64,000 nt of DNA, from assembly GCA_050186335.1 (NCBI GenBank), contig JBFWYO010000003.1, forward strand, positions 1 to 64,000. The letters are read 5' to 3'. This document shows, one piece after another, positions 57,388 to 64,000 of the stretch (positions within the stretch are counted from its first letter, which is position 1; every line of letters begins with the position of its first letter). This DNA comes from JBFWYO01 sp050186335. Its GTDB lineage: Bacteria; Pseudomonadota; Alphaproteobacteria; Bin65. Position numbers and translations under genes: made by a program. A model generated the notes under the pieces. It was given only the letters and a program-made list of their open reading frames with translations, was not told the DNA's origin and searched no databases.

Positions 57388-58569
57388 TTACCGCGACGCT
57401 GGTACTGACATTGCACGAGTCGCCGCGTTTTCGGCGGGTTTCCGGGACGCGGTTTTGCGCCGTTCGGCCCGCTTGGCGTAAATTATCATCATTGCCATCC
57501 CGCCGAGATTGACCGCCAACTGGGTTGGCCAGTCGCGACCCAACTCGACGAAAATGAACATCCCCAGGAAAGATAATACCGTGCCGAGGCAAAAAATGTC
57601 GAGCGAGTGCTTGCCGAGCAGAACGGCCGCCCGGCCGGCCAGGCTTCGATAGACCGAATCGGGCACCAGCCGGACCGCCAGATAGACGAACGCCAGGATA
57701 TGCGCAAGACGCCACGGCGACAGCAGGCTCTTGCTCATCGGCGGAACCTGGTTCCAATCGACCAGGCGGGAGGCTTCCAGGCCGGGCAAGGCGGTCCAGG
57801 GGGCCGCCACCAGAATGCCGACGGCCAGATAGGTTCCGGCCATGCCGCTCAGCACCAGATGCGCCCGGGCACTAAACCGCGGTAACGGACGATCCAGGCC
57901 AACCGCGGCGCCGATCGTGAACAGCAGCTGCCAGGCGAACGGATTGAAGAACCAGCCGTTGCCGCCGGGATATTCGACCAGGTTCCAGCCGAAGACGTGC
58001 GCCGCGACATACAGCGCGGCCGAGGCCGCCAGCGCGGCCCAGCGGCCGACCCGCAGCAGCGCGTACATGAGGGGGAACATGGCAAGCAGAACGATGTACA
58101 GCGGCAGGATGTTCAAATACGGCAGCTGGTAGCTGAGCAGCAGCATCTGGCCGAGGGCGCCGAGCGTATCGCTGGCCAGCGGCGCGAGATTGAACATTTC
58201 GAAATAGGCCGGGTTTTCCAGCCAGCGGGCGGCCAGTACGACGACCCCGGCCAGGCCGAGGATCAAGGCGACATGGCGCAGGTAGAGCGTGCGCACGCGC
58301 TTGGCGACGCGCAGGCCGCCGGCGCGCCAGCCTTCGCGATCGAACGCGCGGCCGAACACTGCGGCGCAGGTGAAGCCGGAAATCAGCACGAACAGTTCTG
58401 CGGCATCCGAGAAGCCGAACTGGCGCAGCGTCAACCCGGACAGCCAATTACCGGGCGTGTGATTGACGAAAATCATCGCCAGAGCCAGGCCGCGGAAGGC
58501 GTCGATGCGCACATCGCGCCCGCGCCCGGCGAGCGGTGCCGATTGAGTCGTTCCGGGAAATTGTTTCAT
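57388..58569 (-). CDS. opgC: OpgC-like membrane acyltransferase
   Basis: A 393-residue inner membrane protein with about ten hydrophobic spans. The start MKQFPGTTQS is chosen; another ATG five codons upstream is equally possible. The N-terminal RDVRIDAFRGLALAMIFVNH, with its invariant Arg and His, and DAAELFVLISGFTCAAVFGR are signatures of the OpgC family, which transfers succinyl groups to osmoregulated periplasmic glucans. LGKHSLDIFCLGTVLSF near the C-terminus also fits. No opgG/opgH glucan synthase genes are in the window. Confidence 0.83.
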   Translation of the reverse strand: MKQFPGTTQSAPLAGRGRDVRIDAFRGLALAMIFVNHTPGNWLSGLTLRQFGFSDAAELFVLISGFTCAAVFGRAFDREGWRAGGLRVAKRVRTLYLRHVALILGLAGVVVLAARWLENPAYFEMFNLAPLASDTLGALGQMLLLSYQLPYLNILPLYIVLLAMFPLMYALLRVGRWAALAASAALYVAAHVFGWNLVEYPGGNGWFFNPFAWQLLFTIGAAVGLDRPLPRFSARAHLVLSGMAGTYLAVGILVAAPWTALPGLEASRLVDWNQVPPMSKSLLSPWRLAHILAFVYLAVRLVPDSVYRSLAGRAAVLLGKHSLDIFCLGTVLSFLGMFIFVELGRDWPTQLAVNLGGMAMMIIYAKRAERRKTASRKPAENAATRAMSVPASR

Positions 58570-58762
58570 GGCGGACCCCGACATGGTCGCGCACCCCGTG
58601 CGGTTCAAGAACATGGAATTGCCGGGGTTCGGCCCGATGTCGTGGTCTTATACGCGCGCGCAGGGTCACGCGTGCGTCACAACGGTGCGAGGAGTCGTCG
58701 GGTTTTAGCCGTGGGACGAATGCAAATGCTGCATAGCAACATAATATCGTAAATGGGCGGCG

Positions 58763-59629
58763 TTACGACTTTAACTTGTACCCGGACCGGAACATCCAAA
58801 GGCAAATTGCCGCGAATACGGCATTCAGGCCGAGCATGACGACAATCCCCAGCCACAGCGAACCGTCGGCATGGCCGATAAAGCCGGCGCGGAACCCATC
58901 GATCATGAAAAAGAACGGGTTAACATGGGCGATGTCGAGCCAGATCCCGGGCAGGCGTTCGATCGAATAGAACGTGCCGGACAGGAACGACAGCGGCGTA
59001 ATGACGAAATTGCCGACCGCCGCGAGGTGGTCGAACTTGTCGGCCCAGATGCCGCCCATGAGGCCGAGCATGGCGAGCAGCGAGGACGCGGCCACCGCAT
59101 GGAACGCGATCAGGCCAAAATCGTGAATCTGAACCGAGACGAACGGGGAGAGCGCCAGCATATTCAGCGCGCCGACCATGACCCCGCGGGTGATCCCCGC
59201 GCCGACATAGGCGAGCGTCAGCTCGGCCGGCGACAAGGGCGGCATCAGCACATCGACGATGTTGCCCTGGACCTTCGAGATCACGATCGACGACGAGGTA
59301 TTCGTGAACGCGTTCTGGATCATCGCCATCATGGTCAGGCCGGGCGCCAGGAATTCGCCGAAGCCGACGCCGCCGACCTGATTGACCGCGCCGCCGACCG
59401 CAAGCACGAAGATGCCGAGGAACATCAGCGTGGTGACCAGCGGCGCGAACAAGGTCTGCGCCCAGACCTTGGCGAAGCGGCGCACCTCCTTGGCGTAGAG
59501 CGTCCACAGACCGGTCCAATTCACCGCACCGATGGCGCGCGGCGCGCTATAAGCGAGATCGGCGGATGGAATGGCGGGCGGCATGACGGGTGGCACAAGG
59601 GGCGGCATGATGGGCGGAGGCGCAGGCAT
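58763..59629 (-). CDS. ABC-2-type transporter permease
   Basis: A 288-residue inner membrane permease. A Pro-rich cytosolic N-terminus (four P-P-x-M/I-P-type repeats) leads to LWTLYAKEVRRFAKVWAQTL and six membrane spans. APGLTMMAMIQNAFTNTSSS and FHAVAASSLLAMLGLMGGIW match the polysaccharide/drug exporter ABC-2 group (NodJ/YadH-like). No ATPase gene is adjacent, so its partner is elsewhere. It is divergent from recX. Confidence 0.85.
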   Translation of the reverse strand: MPAPPPIMPPLVPPVMPPAIPSADLAYSAPRAIGAVNWTGLWTLYAKEVRRFAKVWAQTLFAPLVTTLMFLGIFVLAVGGAVNQVGGVGFGEFLAPGLTMMAMIQNAFTNTSSSIVISKVQGNIVDVLMPPLSPAELTLAYVGAGITRGVMVGALNMLALSPFVSVQIHDFGLIAFHAVAASSLLAMLGLMGGIWADKFDHLAAVGNFVITPLSFLSGTFYSIERLPGIWLDIAHVNPFFFMIDGFRAGFIGHADGSLWLGIVVMLGLNAVFAAICLWMFRSGYKLKS

Positions 59630-59718
59630 GCAAGTTCCTCAAAGCAAAGCGATCATCCAGGCTCGCCCATTATACGGCACAATGGGCGCGGTCAACCGCA
59701 CCCCGGAGCGACGCATCC

Positions 59719-60303
59719 ATGCCTGACCCGCGCGGCAAGCGAATCGCACCGGCGACCCGCGACAATCTGCAGGCGGCGGCATTGTCGTATCTGGAACGCT
59801 TCGCCGCCTCGGCGATGCAGCTGCGCCGGGTGTTGCAGCGGCGGGCGCTGCGCGCAGCGCGGGCCAACGGCAGCGACCCGGCCGAGGCGCAAGCCTGGAT
59901 CGACGCCATCGTCGCCCAATTGCAGCGCAGCGGCTTGCTGGACGACAAGCGTTTTGCCGAAGGCCGCGCGGCCAGTCTGGCCCGCCGGGGCACATCGCGC
60001 CGGCATATCGCCCAGGCCCTGGCCCAGAAAGGCGTCGCGCGCGAGCATATCGAGGCCGGCATCGCCCACGCCCACGAAGGCCACGTCGGTCCGCGCGAAG
60101 CCGATCTGGCCGCCGCCGCGGCGTACGCTCGGCGCCGGCGGCTGGGCCCGTATCGGCCGGCCGACGAACGGGCCGGACGACGCGACAAGGACCTGGCCGC
60201 GCTGGCCCGCGCCGGGTTCGATTTCGATGTCGCGCGGCGCGTGATCGGCGCGCTAAATATCGATGAATTGGAAAAAGCGATCGCCCGGCCCGACCATGAT
60301 TAG
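59719..60303 (+). CDS. recX: RecX-family regulator of RecA
   Basis: A 194-residue RecX-like protein of three-helix repeats: AALSYLERFAASAMQLRRVL (first repeat), WIDAIVAQLQRSGLLDDKRF then AEGRAASLARRGTSRRHIAQ, and AREHIEAGIAHAHE. RecX caps RecA filaments and limits recombination and SOS. recA itself is not nearby. The C-terminus overlaps the corA start by 8 bases, so the two are transcribed together. Confidence 0.85.
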   Translation: MPDPRGKRIAPATRDNLQAAALSYLERFAASAMQLRRVLQRRALRAARANGSDPAEAQAWIDAIVAQLQRSGLLDDKRFAEGRAASLARRGTSRRHIAQALAQKGVAREHIEAGIAHAHEGHVGPREADLAAAAAYARRRRLGPYRPADERAGRRDKDLAALARAGFDFDVARRVIGALNIDELEKAIARPDHD

Positions 60304-61261
60304 CACCAACAGTTTCGCTTTCGCGCTGGACGGCAAAGGCTGCGGCCGCGCGATCGACTGGCACGAGGCGGCGCGGCAAGCCGGCGACGATTTCTATTGG
60401 CTGCATCTGGATTGGAAGGATGCGCTCGATTCCAAATGGCTGACCGAGCAGTGCGGCGTCAGCGAAGACATTTCCGGCGCCATACTGGAGGACAACACGC
60501 GGCCGCGCAGTGTCACCATCAACGGCGAAACGATGGTCTTCCTGCGCGGCGTGAACCTCAACCCGGGCGCCGATCCGGACGACATGATCTCGCTGCGCAT
60601 GCTGATCGACGCAAGGCGCGTGATCACCGTCGTGCGCCGGCCGCTGAAATCGATCGACGACGTGCGCCAGGCAATTCAAATGGGCTCCGGGCCGCGCACC
60701 GCGGGCGACTTCCTCGAATGCGTGATCGACGCGCTGGTCGAACGCCTGATCCCGGTGATCGACGATCTGCGCGAGCAGATGGACCGGCTGGAAGACGCCA
60801 TCATCGACCCCAAGGTGGCCGACGAGGAGCTCGACCTTTCGGACGTCCGCCGGCAGGTCATCCATTTGCGCCGGTTCGTGGGTCCGCAGCGCGACGCGCT
60901 GTTGCGGCTGCTGCACGAGAAGGCGCCTTGGTTCGACGACGTCAACCGCGCGCGCCTGCGCGAGACCGCCGACCGCATGACGCGTCTGGTCGAAGAGTTG
61001 GAATCGATCCGCGATCGCGGTCACGTGCTGCAGGAAGAAGTCGCGGTCGAACTGACCCGCCAATTGAACCGCAAGGCTTATTTCCTGACCGGCTTCGCCG
61101 CCATCCTCGTGCCGCTGAACCTGATCGCCGGCATCTTCGGCATGAACGTGGCCGGGATTCCCGGCAAGGAGACGCCATGGGCGTTTCCCTTCATCGTCAG
61201 CTGTTTCGTCGTCGTGGCGGTGGCGCTGTGGTATATCGGCTGGCGTAAGAAATGGTTCTGA
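60296..61261 (+). CDS. CorA/ZntB-family divalent cation transporter
   Basis: A 321-residue CorA-type channel. It has a large N-terminal cytoplasmic funnel domain (DDFYWLHLDWKDALDSKWLT, then VFLRGVNLNPGAD), a long helix rich in Leu/Arg/Glu, and two C-terminal membrane spans with the selectivity motif in IAGIFGMNVAGIPG. The tail ends WRKKWF. The N-terminal domain resembles the ZntB branch (zinc) more than CorA proper, so the ion could be Zn2+ or Mg2+. The start at 60296 overlaps recX. Confidence 0.87.
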   Translation: MISTNSFAFALDGKGCGRAIDWHEAARQAGDDFYWLHLDWKDALDSKWLTEQCGVSEDISGAILEDNTRPRSVTINGETMVFLRGVNLNPGADPDDMISLRMLIDARRVITVVRRPLKSIDDVRQAIQMGSGPRTAGDFLECVIDALVERLIPVIDDLREQMDRLEDAIIDPKVADEELDLSDVRRQVIHLRRFVGPQRDALLRLLHEKAPWFDDVNRARLRETADRMTRLVEELESIRDRGHVLQEEVAVELTRQLNRKAYFLTGFAAILVPLNLIAGIFGMNVAGIPGKETPWAFPFIVSCFVVVAVALWYIGWRKKWF

Positions 61262-61277
61262 CGCGAGGGCGAAAGCG

Positions 61278-61625
61278 ATGCCGGTGACGATCTATCACAA
61301 CCCGCGCTGCGGCAAATCCCGCGCCGCGCTCGAATTGATCCGCGGCCGGAAGATCGAACCCACGATCGTCGAATATCTGAAATCGCCGCCCAATTCCGCC
61401 GAGCTTGCCGCGATCCTGAAAAAGCTTGGCATCGGCGCGCGCGACCTCATGCGCACCAAGGAAGCGGAGTATAAAGCGCGCAAGCTGGACAATCCGAAGC
61501 TGACGGAAAAGCAGCTGATCGACGCGATGGTCGGAAACCCGATCCTGATCGAGCGGCCCATCGTGCTCAGCGGCGGCAAGGCGGCGCTCGGCCGGCCGCC
61601 GGAGAACGTGCTGAAAATCCTTTAG
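61278..61625 (+). CDS. arsC: ArsC-family (glutaredoxin-type) arsenate reductase
   Basis: A 115-residue ArsC-like protein. Catalytic C11 is in IYHNPRCGKSRAAL, followed by VEYLKSPP, MRTKEAEYK and the substrate-binding Arg in ILIERPIVLSGGKAALGRPP. The thioredoxin-fold enzyme reduces arsenate with glutathione/glutaredoxin, although stand-alone homologues may have other roles. No arsR or arsB is present. It follows corA after 16 bases and is probably co-transcribed. Confidence 0.88.
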   Translation: MPVTIYHNPRCGKSRAALELIRGRKIEPTIVEYLKSPPNSAELAAILKKLGIGARDLMRTKEAEYKARKLDNPKLTEKQLIDAMVGNPILIERPIVLSGGKAALGRPPENVLKIL

Positions 61626-61659
61626 CCGAAAACGAAAACGCCCATCCGAGGGATGGGCG
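61626..61659 (-). terminator. Terminator of rpsT
   Basis: 9-bp stem CGCCCATCC / GGATGGGCG around GAG. Read on the minus strand it is followed by TTTTCGTTTTCGG, so it serves rpsT, whose stop lies 32 bases away, rather than arsC. Confidence 0.75.
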
Positions 61660-61690
61660 CTGCAGGCACGAAACCGAACGCTGAATTCGC

Positions 61691-61954
61691 TTAGGCCATC
61701 GCCTTGATGCGCGCGCTCAGGCGCGACACTTTGCGCGAGGCGTTCTTCTTGTGCAGCAGGTCCTTCTGGGCGCCGCGCGCCAGTTCCGGCTGCGCCTTGC
61801 GCAGGGCTTCGGCCGCGGCCTTCTTGTCGCCCTTGGCGATCGCGTCTTCGACCGCGACCACGGCACTGCGCACGCGGCTGAACCGGTTGCGGTTGATCAC
61901 GGTGCGGCGGGCATTGCGGCGAACGCGGGTTTCGGCGGATTTATGTTGAGGCAT
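61691..61954 (-). CDS. rpsT: 30S ribosomal protein S20
   Basis: An 87-residue, Lys/Arg/Ala-rich S20 protein that binds 16S rRNA. HKSAETRVRRNARRTVINRN at the N-terminus and LLHKKNASRKVSRLSARIK at the C-terminus are diagnostic. It is normal length. It lies on the same strand as mutM, the enoyl-CoA hydratase and the GST, in that order, and has a dedicated terminator. Confidence 0.97.
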   Translation of the reverse strand: MPQHKSAETRVRRNARRTVINRNRFSRVRSAVVAVEDAIAKGDKKAAAEALRKAQPELARGAQKDLLHKKNASRKVSRLSARIKAMA

Positions 61955-62064
61955 AGCGGTGAGGTTCCTGGAAAGGGCGGAAGCCCTGGAAAGCGGGCGC
62001 TTATAGCCGCTTGACCCCGCAACGTCAAGCCGGCCGGCCGGCGCGGCCGCCGCGCGGCCCGGAA

Positions 62065-62787
62065 TCAGACATCGAGCTCCGGGTAGTGCCGGTAGATGCC
62101 CTGATTATTGAACGGGATGCGGCGCGGCGAGGCCAGATACGCGCGGATCGGCGGGTACGCGGCGACCCGGTCGTGCAGGGCCGCGACCAGCGGGTACTTG
62201 GCCGCGAGCGGCTTCATCGCGTTCGGGAAGGCGTAGCGCAGGCCGGCGGTGATCTGGAACACGGACAGATCCGGATAGCTCAGCGACCGGCCGATCAGAT
62301 GCTTGCCGCGCGACGGACCGGCAGCCAGCACCGATTCGAAATAGGCGAGGAATTTCGGCACGCGCGCCTTCAGGAATTCGCCGGCATACCGCTTGGCTTC
62401 TTTTTTCTGGTCCTCGTAGTAGAGCCCGCTGGCGATCGGATGGTGCGTGTTGTGCGCCTCGTCGACGAAGTCGGCGACGGTGAGCTGCAACTGATGCGCC
62501 CACAGCCGGCCCGCCTCCGTCTTCGGCGCCAGACCGTGCTTGTCGCCCAGATATAAAAGTATGTTGGCGGTCTGCGCGATCAGCAGCTTGCCGGACTGCA
62601 GGATCGGCGGCGCGAACGGCCGGTAGAGCTGTTTGCGGTCGGCGAGCAGATCGGTCAGCGCCTTGACGCCGCCCGCCCGCGGCTCGCGCGCGACGTCGAC
62701 ATATTTGGCGCCGGCGGCTTCCAGGGCAAGGCGGACGAACTCGCCGCGGCCCTGGATGGTCGGCCAGTAATAAAGTCGATAGGTCAT
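62065..62787 (-). CDS. Glutathione S-transferase-like protein
   Basis: A 240-residue GST-fold protein. The N-terminal thioredoxin-like domain YRLYYWPTIQGRGEFVRLAL has the Tyr and Arg pattern of alpha/pi/sigma-like GSTs, and the glutathione loop is LIAQTANILLYLGDKHGL (Q-T-A-N in place of the common E-S-x-A). The helical C-terminal domain follows (VADFVDEAHNTHHPIASGLY, DLSVFQITAGLRYAF). The start overlaps the hydratase stop (ATGA), so the two are coupled. It may conjugate electrophiles; the substrate is unknown. Confidence 0.82.
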   Translation of the reverse strand: MTYRLYYWPTIQGRGEFVRLALEAAGAKYVDVAREPRAGGVKALTDLLADRKQLYRPFAPPILQSGKLLIAQTANILLYLGDKHGLAPKTEAGRLWAHQLQLTVADFVDEAHNTHHPIASGLYYEDQKKEAKRYAGEFLKARVPKFLAYFESVLAAGPSRGKHLIGRSLSYPDLSVFQITAGLRYAFPNAMKPLAAKYPLVAALHDRVAAYPPIRAYLASPRRIPFNNQGIYRHYPELDV

Positions 62788-63563
62788 TTGTTCTGGAACT
62801 TCGCCGCGCGTTTTTCGACGAAGGCGGCCATGCCTTCGTTCTTGTCGGCCAGCGCGAATGCCGAGTGGAACACGCGCCGTTCGAACTTGACGCCTTCCGC
62901 GAGCGTCGTCTCGTACGCGCGGTTGACGCACTCCTTGGCCATGAACACGACCGGGCGCGACAGGGCGGAGATCTGCTCCGCGACCTTGAGCGCCTCCTTG
63001 ACCAGATCGGCCGCCGGCACGATGCGGCTGACCAGGCCGGCGCGCTCGGCTTCGGCCGCGTCCATCATGCGGCCGGTCAGGTTCATTTCCATCGCCTTCG
63101 ATTTGCCGACGAAGCGCGTCAGCCGCTGCGTGCCGCCGGCGCCCGGAATGATGCCGAGCTTGATTTCCGGCTGGCCGAACTTCGCGGTTTCCGCGGCCAA
63201 TATGAAGTCGCACATCATCGCCATTTCGCAGCCGCCGCCGAGCGCGAAGCCCGCGACCGCCGCGATGATCGGCTTGCGGCACTTGGTGACCTGCTCCCAG
63301 CCGTTGGTGATGAAATCCTCCAGGTACACGTCGGAAAAGGTCTTCGACTGCATCTCCTTGATGTCGGCGCCCGCGGCGAACGCCTTCTCGCTGCCGGTCA
63401 GCACCGCGCAGCCGATCTCCTTGTCGGACTCCACGACGTCCAGCGCCTGGCCCAGTTCGCGCACCAGCTGCGCATTCAGCGCGTTCAGCGCCTGCGGCCG
63501 GTTGAGCGTGATCAGCGCGACCGTGCCGCGCTTTTCGAAAGTGATGCAGGTGTAGCTGGTCAT
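62784..63563 (-). CDS. Enoyl-CoA hydratase
   Basis: A 259-residue crotonase-fold hydratase adding water to 2-enoyl-CoA in fatty-acid or amino-acid degradation. The oxyanion-hole segments are GSEKAFAAGADIKEM and AVAGFALGGGCEMAMM. The catalytic glutamates are in LGGGCEMA and GQPEIKLGIIPGAGGTQRL. MAKECVNRAYETTLAEG is the usual C-terminal region. It is placed between mutM and rpsT as in many alphaproteobacteria. Confidence 0.93.
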   Translation of the reverse strand: MTSYTCITFEKRGTVALITLNRPQALNALNAQLVRELGQALDVVESDKEIGCAVLTGSEKAFAAGADIKEMQSKTFSDVYLEDFITNGWEQVTKCRKPIIAAVAGFALGGGCEMAMMCDFILAAETAKFGQPEIKLGIIPGAGGTQRLTRFVGKSKAMEMNLTGRMMDAAEAERAGLVSRIVPAADLVKEALKVAEQISALSRPVVFMAKECVNRAYETTLAEGVKFERRVFHSAFALADKNEGMAAFVEKRAAKFQNK

Positions 63564-63602
63564 GGCGGCGTTCCTTTTCGATGGATATGCACGAGTCTTA
63601 GC

Positions 63603-64000
63603 TCAGCGCTGGCGGCGCGGACAATAGAAAGTCGAGCGGTTGGACTGCACCATCTGCCTGATGCCGCCGGTGCGCGAAAGCGTGCAGTCGCAGCCCGGGC
63701 ACGCCTCGCCGGCGCGGCCATAGACCGCCCATTGGTGCTGGAAATAGCCGAGCTCGCCCGACGGCTGCACGTAATCGCGCAGGCTCGAACCGCCGGCCTC
63801 GATCGCCCTGGCGAGCACCATCTTGACCGCATCGGCCAGGCGCGCGGCGCGCGCGGCGCCGATACTGGCGGCGCTGCGCTTGGGCGAAATGCCGGCGTGA
63901 AACAGCGCCTCGGACACGTAGATATTGCCCAGGCCGGCGACGATGTGCTGATCGAGCAGCGCGGCCTTGATCGGCGTGCGCTTGCCTTTGAGCTGCGCCG
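63603..64000 (-). CDS. mutM: Formamidopyrimidine-DNA glycosylase, C-terminal part
   Basis: The last 132 codons of Fpg/MutM, which excises 8-oxoguanine; the N-terminus is beyond the window edge. The helix-two-turn-helix region reads IVAGLGNIYVSEALFHAGI, followed by GGSSLRDYVQPSGELGYFQ. The C-terminal zinc finger normally has C-x2-C-x16-C-x2-C. Here CPGC and the third Cys in RSTFYCPRRQR are present, but the fourth position (63612-63614) is Arg (CGC) rather than Cys. One base change from TGC would explain it. The enzyme may have a weakened finger, or this base is an error. Confidence 0.92.
   Translation of the reverse strand, partial: AQLKGKRTPIKAALLDQHIVAGLGNIYVSEALFHAGISPKRSAASIGAARAARLADAVKMVLARAIEAGGSSLRDYVQPSGELGYFQHQWAVYGRAGEACPGCDCTLSRTGGIRQMVQSNRSTFYCPRRQR

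Noticed and set aside
1..64000. CRISPR arrays, rRNA genes and known riboswitches
   Set aside because: No regularly spaced repeats, no rRNA-like stretches and no riboswitch pattern that I recognise were seen on either strand.

Overview
The window looks like chromosomal DNA of a GC-rich alphaproteobacterium. The strongest evidence is gene order: mutM, an enoyl-CoA hydratase and rpsT at the right end, and argD-argF-hslO near 53-56 kb, are groupings I associate with that class. NMT1-type and phosphonate-type binding proteins, DUF993, an MdtABC-type exporter and a TIM-barrel sugar isomerase also fit. I do not assign a genus. Genes are dense on both strands, often joined by 4-base start/stop overlaps.

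Layout: 0-11 kb is mixed metabolism and envelope: the start of a PhoX phosphatase, an HpaI-type aldolase, a CurA-like reductase preceded by a wrecked duplicate, a flavoprotein disulfide reductase, a Tat-exported iron superoxide dismutase, a hydroxyacid dehydrogenase, a Tat-exported deaminase-fold protein, a Lpg1974-type outer membrane protein, a phosphonate-type binding protein and an ankyrin protein. 11-17.6 kb is an aromatic-ring catabolic operon on the minus strand: dioxygenase alpha and beta subunits, extradiol dioxygenase, dihydrodiol dehydrogenase, Rieske ferredoxin, ring-fission hydrolase and perhaps a nitronate monooxygenase. It is divergent from a TetR gene across two opposed palindromes. 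17.6-29.5 kb is a catabolic locus built on two DHDPS-like enzymes (one DUF993), a Gfo/Idh/MocA oxidoreductase, a sugar isomerase-like protein and an NMT1-type ABC importer. A second TetR sits inside it, and three related 16-bp operators tie it to an epimerase/MetE-like pair at 28 kb.

29.5-40.4 kb holds a TPR-glycosyltransferase gene split by one amber codon, an mdtABC-like RND efflux operon and an amidase. 40.4-46.6 kb is a 6-kb cassette between two identical tRNA-Gly(CCC) genes that lie in a perfect 102-bp direct repeat. It encodes an AraC regulator, an LLM (luciferase-like) oxidoreductase, an aryl-CoA ligase, a periplasmic binding protein and an F420:NADPH oxidoreductase-type protein. Together these suggest an F420-linked aromatic-acid module. 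46.8-48.7 kb pairs a radical SAM enzyme with a calcineurin-fold protein that has lost several metal ligands.

49-64 kb is mainly housekeeping: an OmpA-family protein, apaG, folE, argE, a large palindromic repeat, hslO-argF-argD, an SGNH hydrolase, an OpgC-like acyltransferase, an ABC-2 permease, recX, corA, arsC, rpsT, a GST, an enoyl-CoA hydratase and mutM running off the end. In this mutM the last zinc-finger cysteine reads as arginine.

The best candidates for an undescribed system are the tRNA-bounded F420/aryl-CoA cassette, the DUF993/DHDPS/Gfo regulon with its three operators, and the radical SAM/degenerate phosphoesterase pair.
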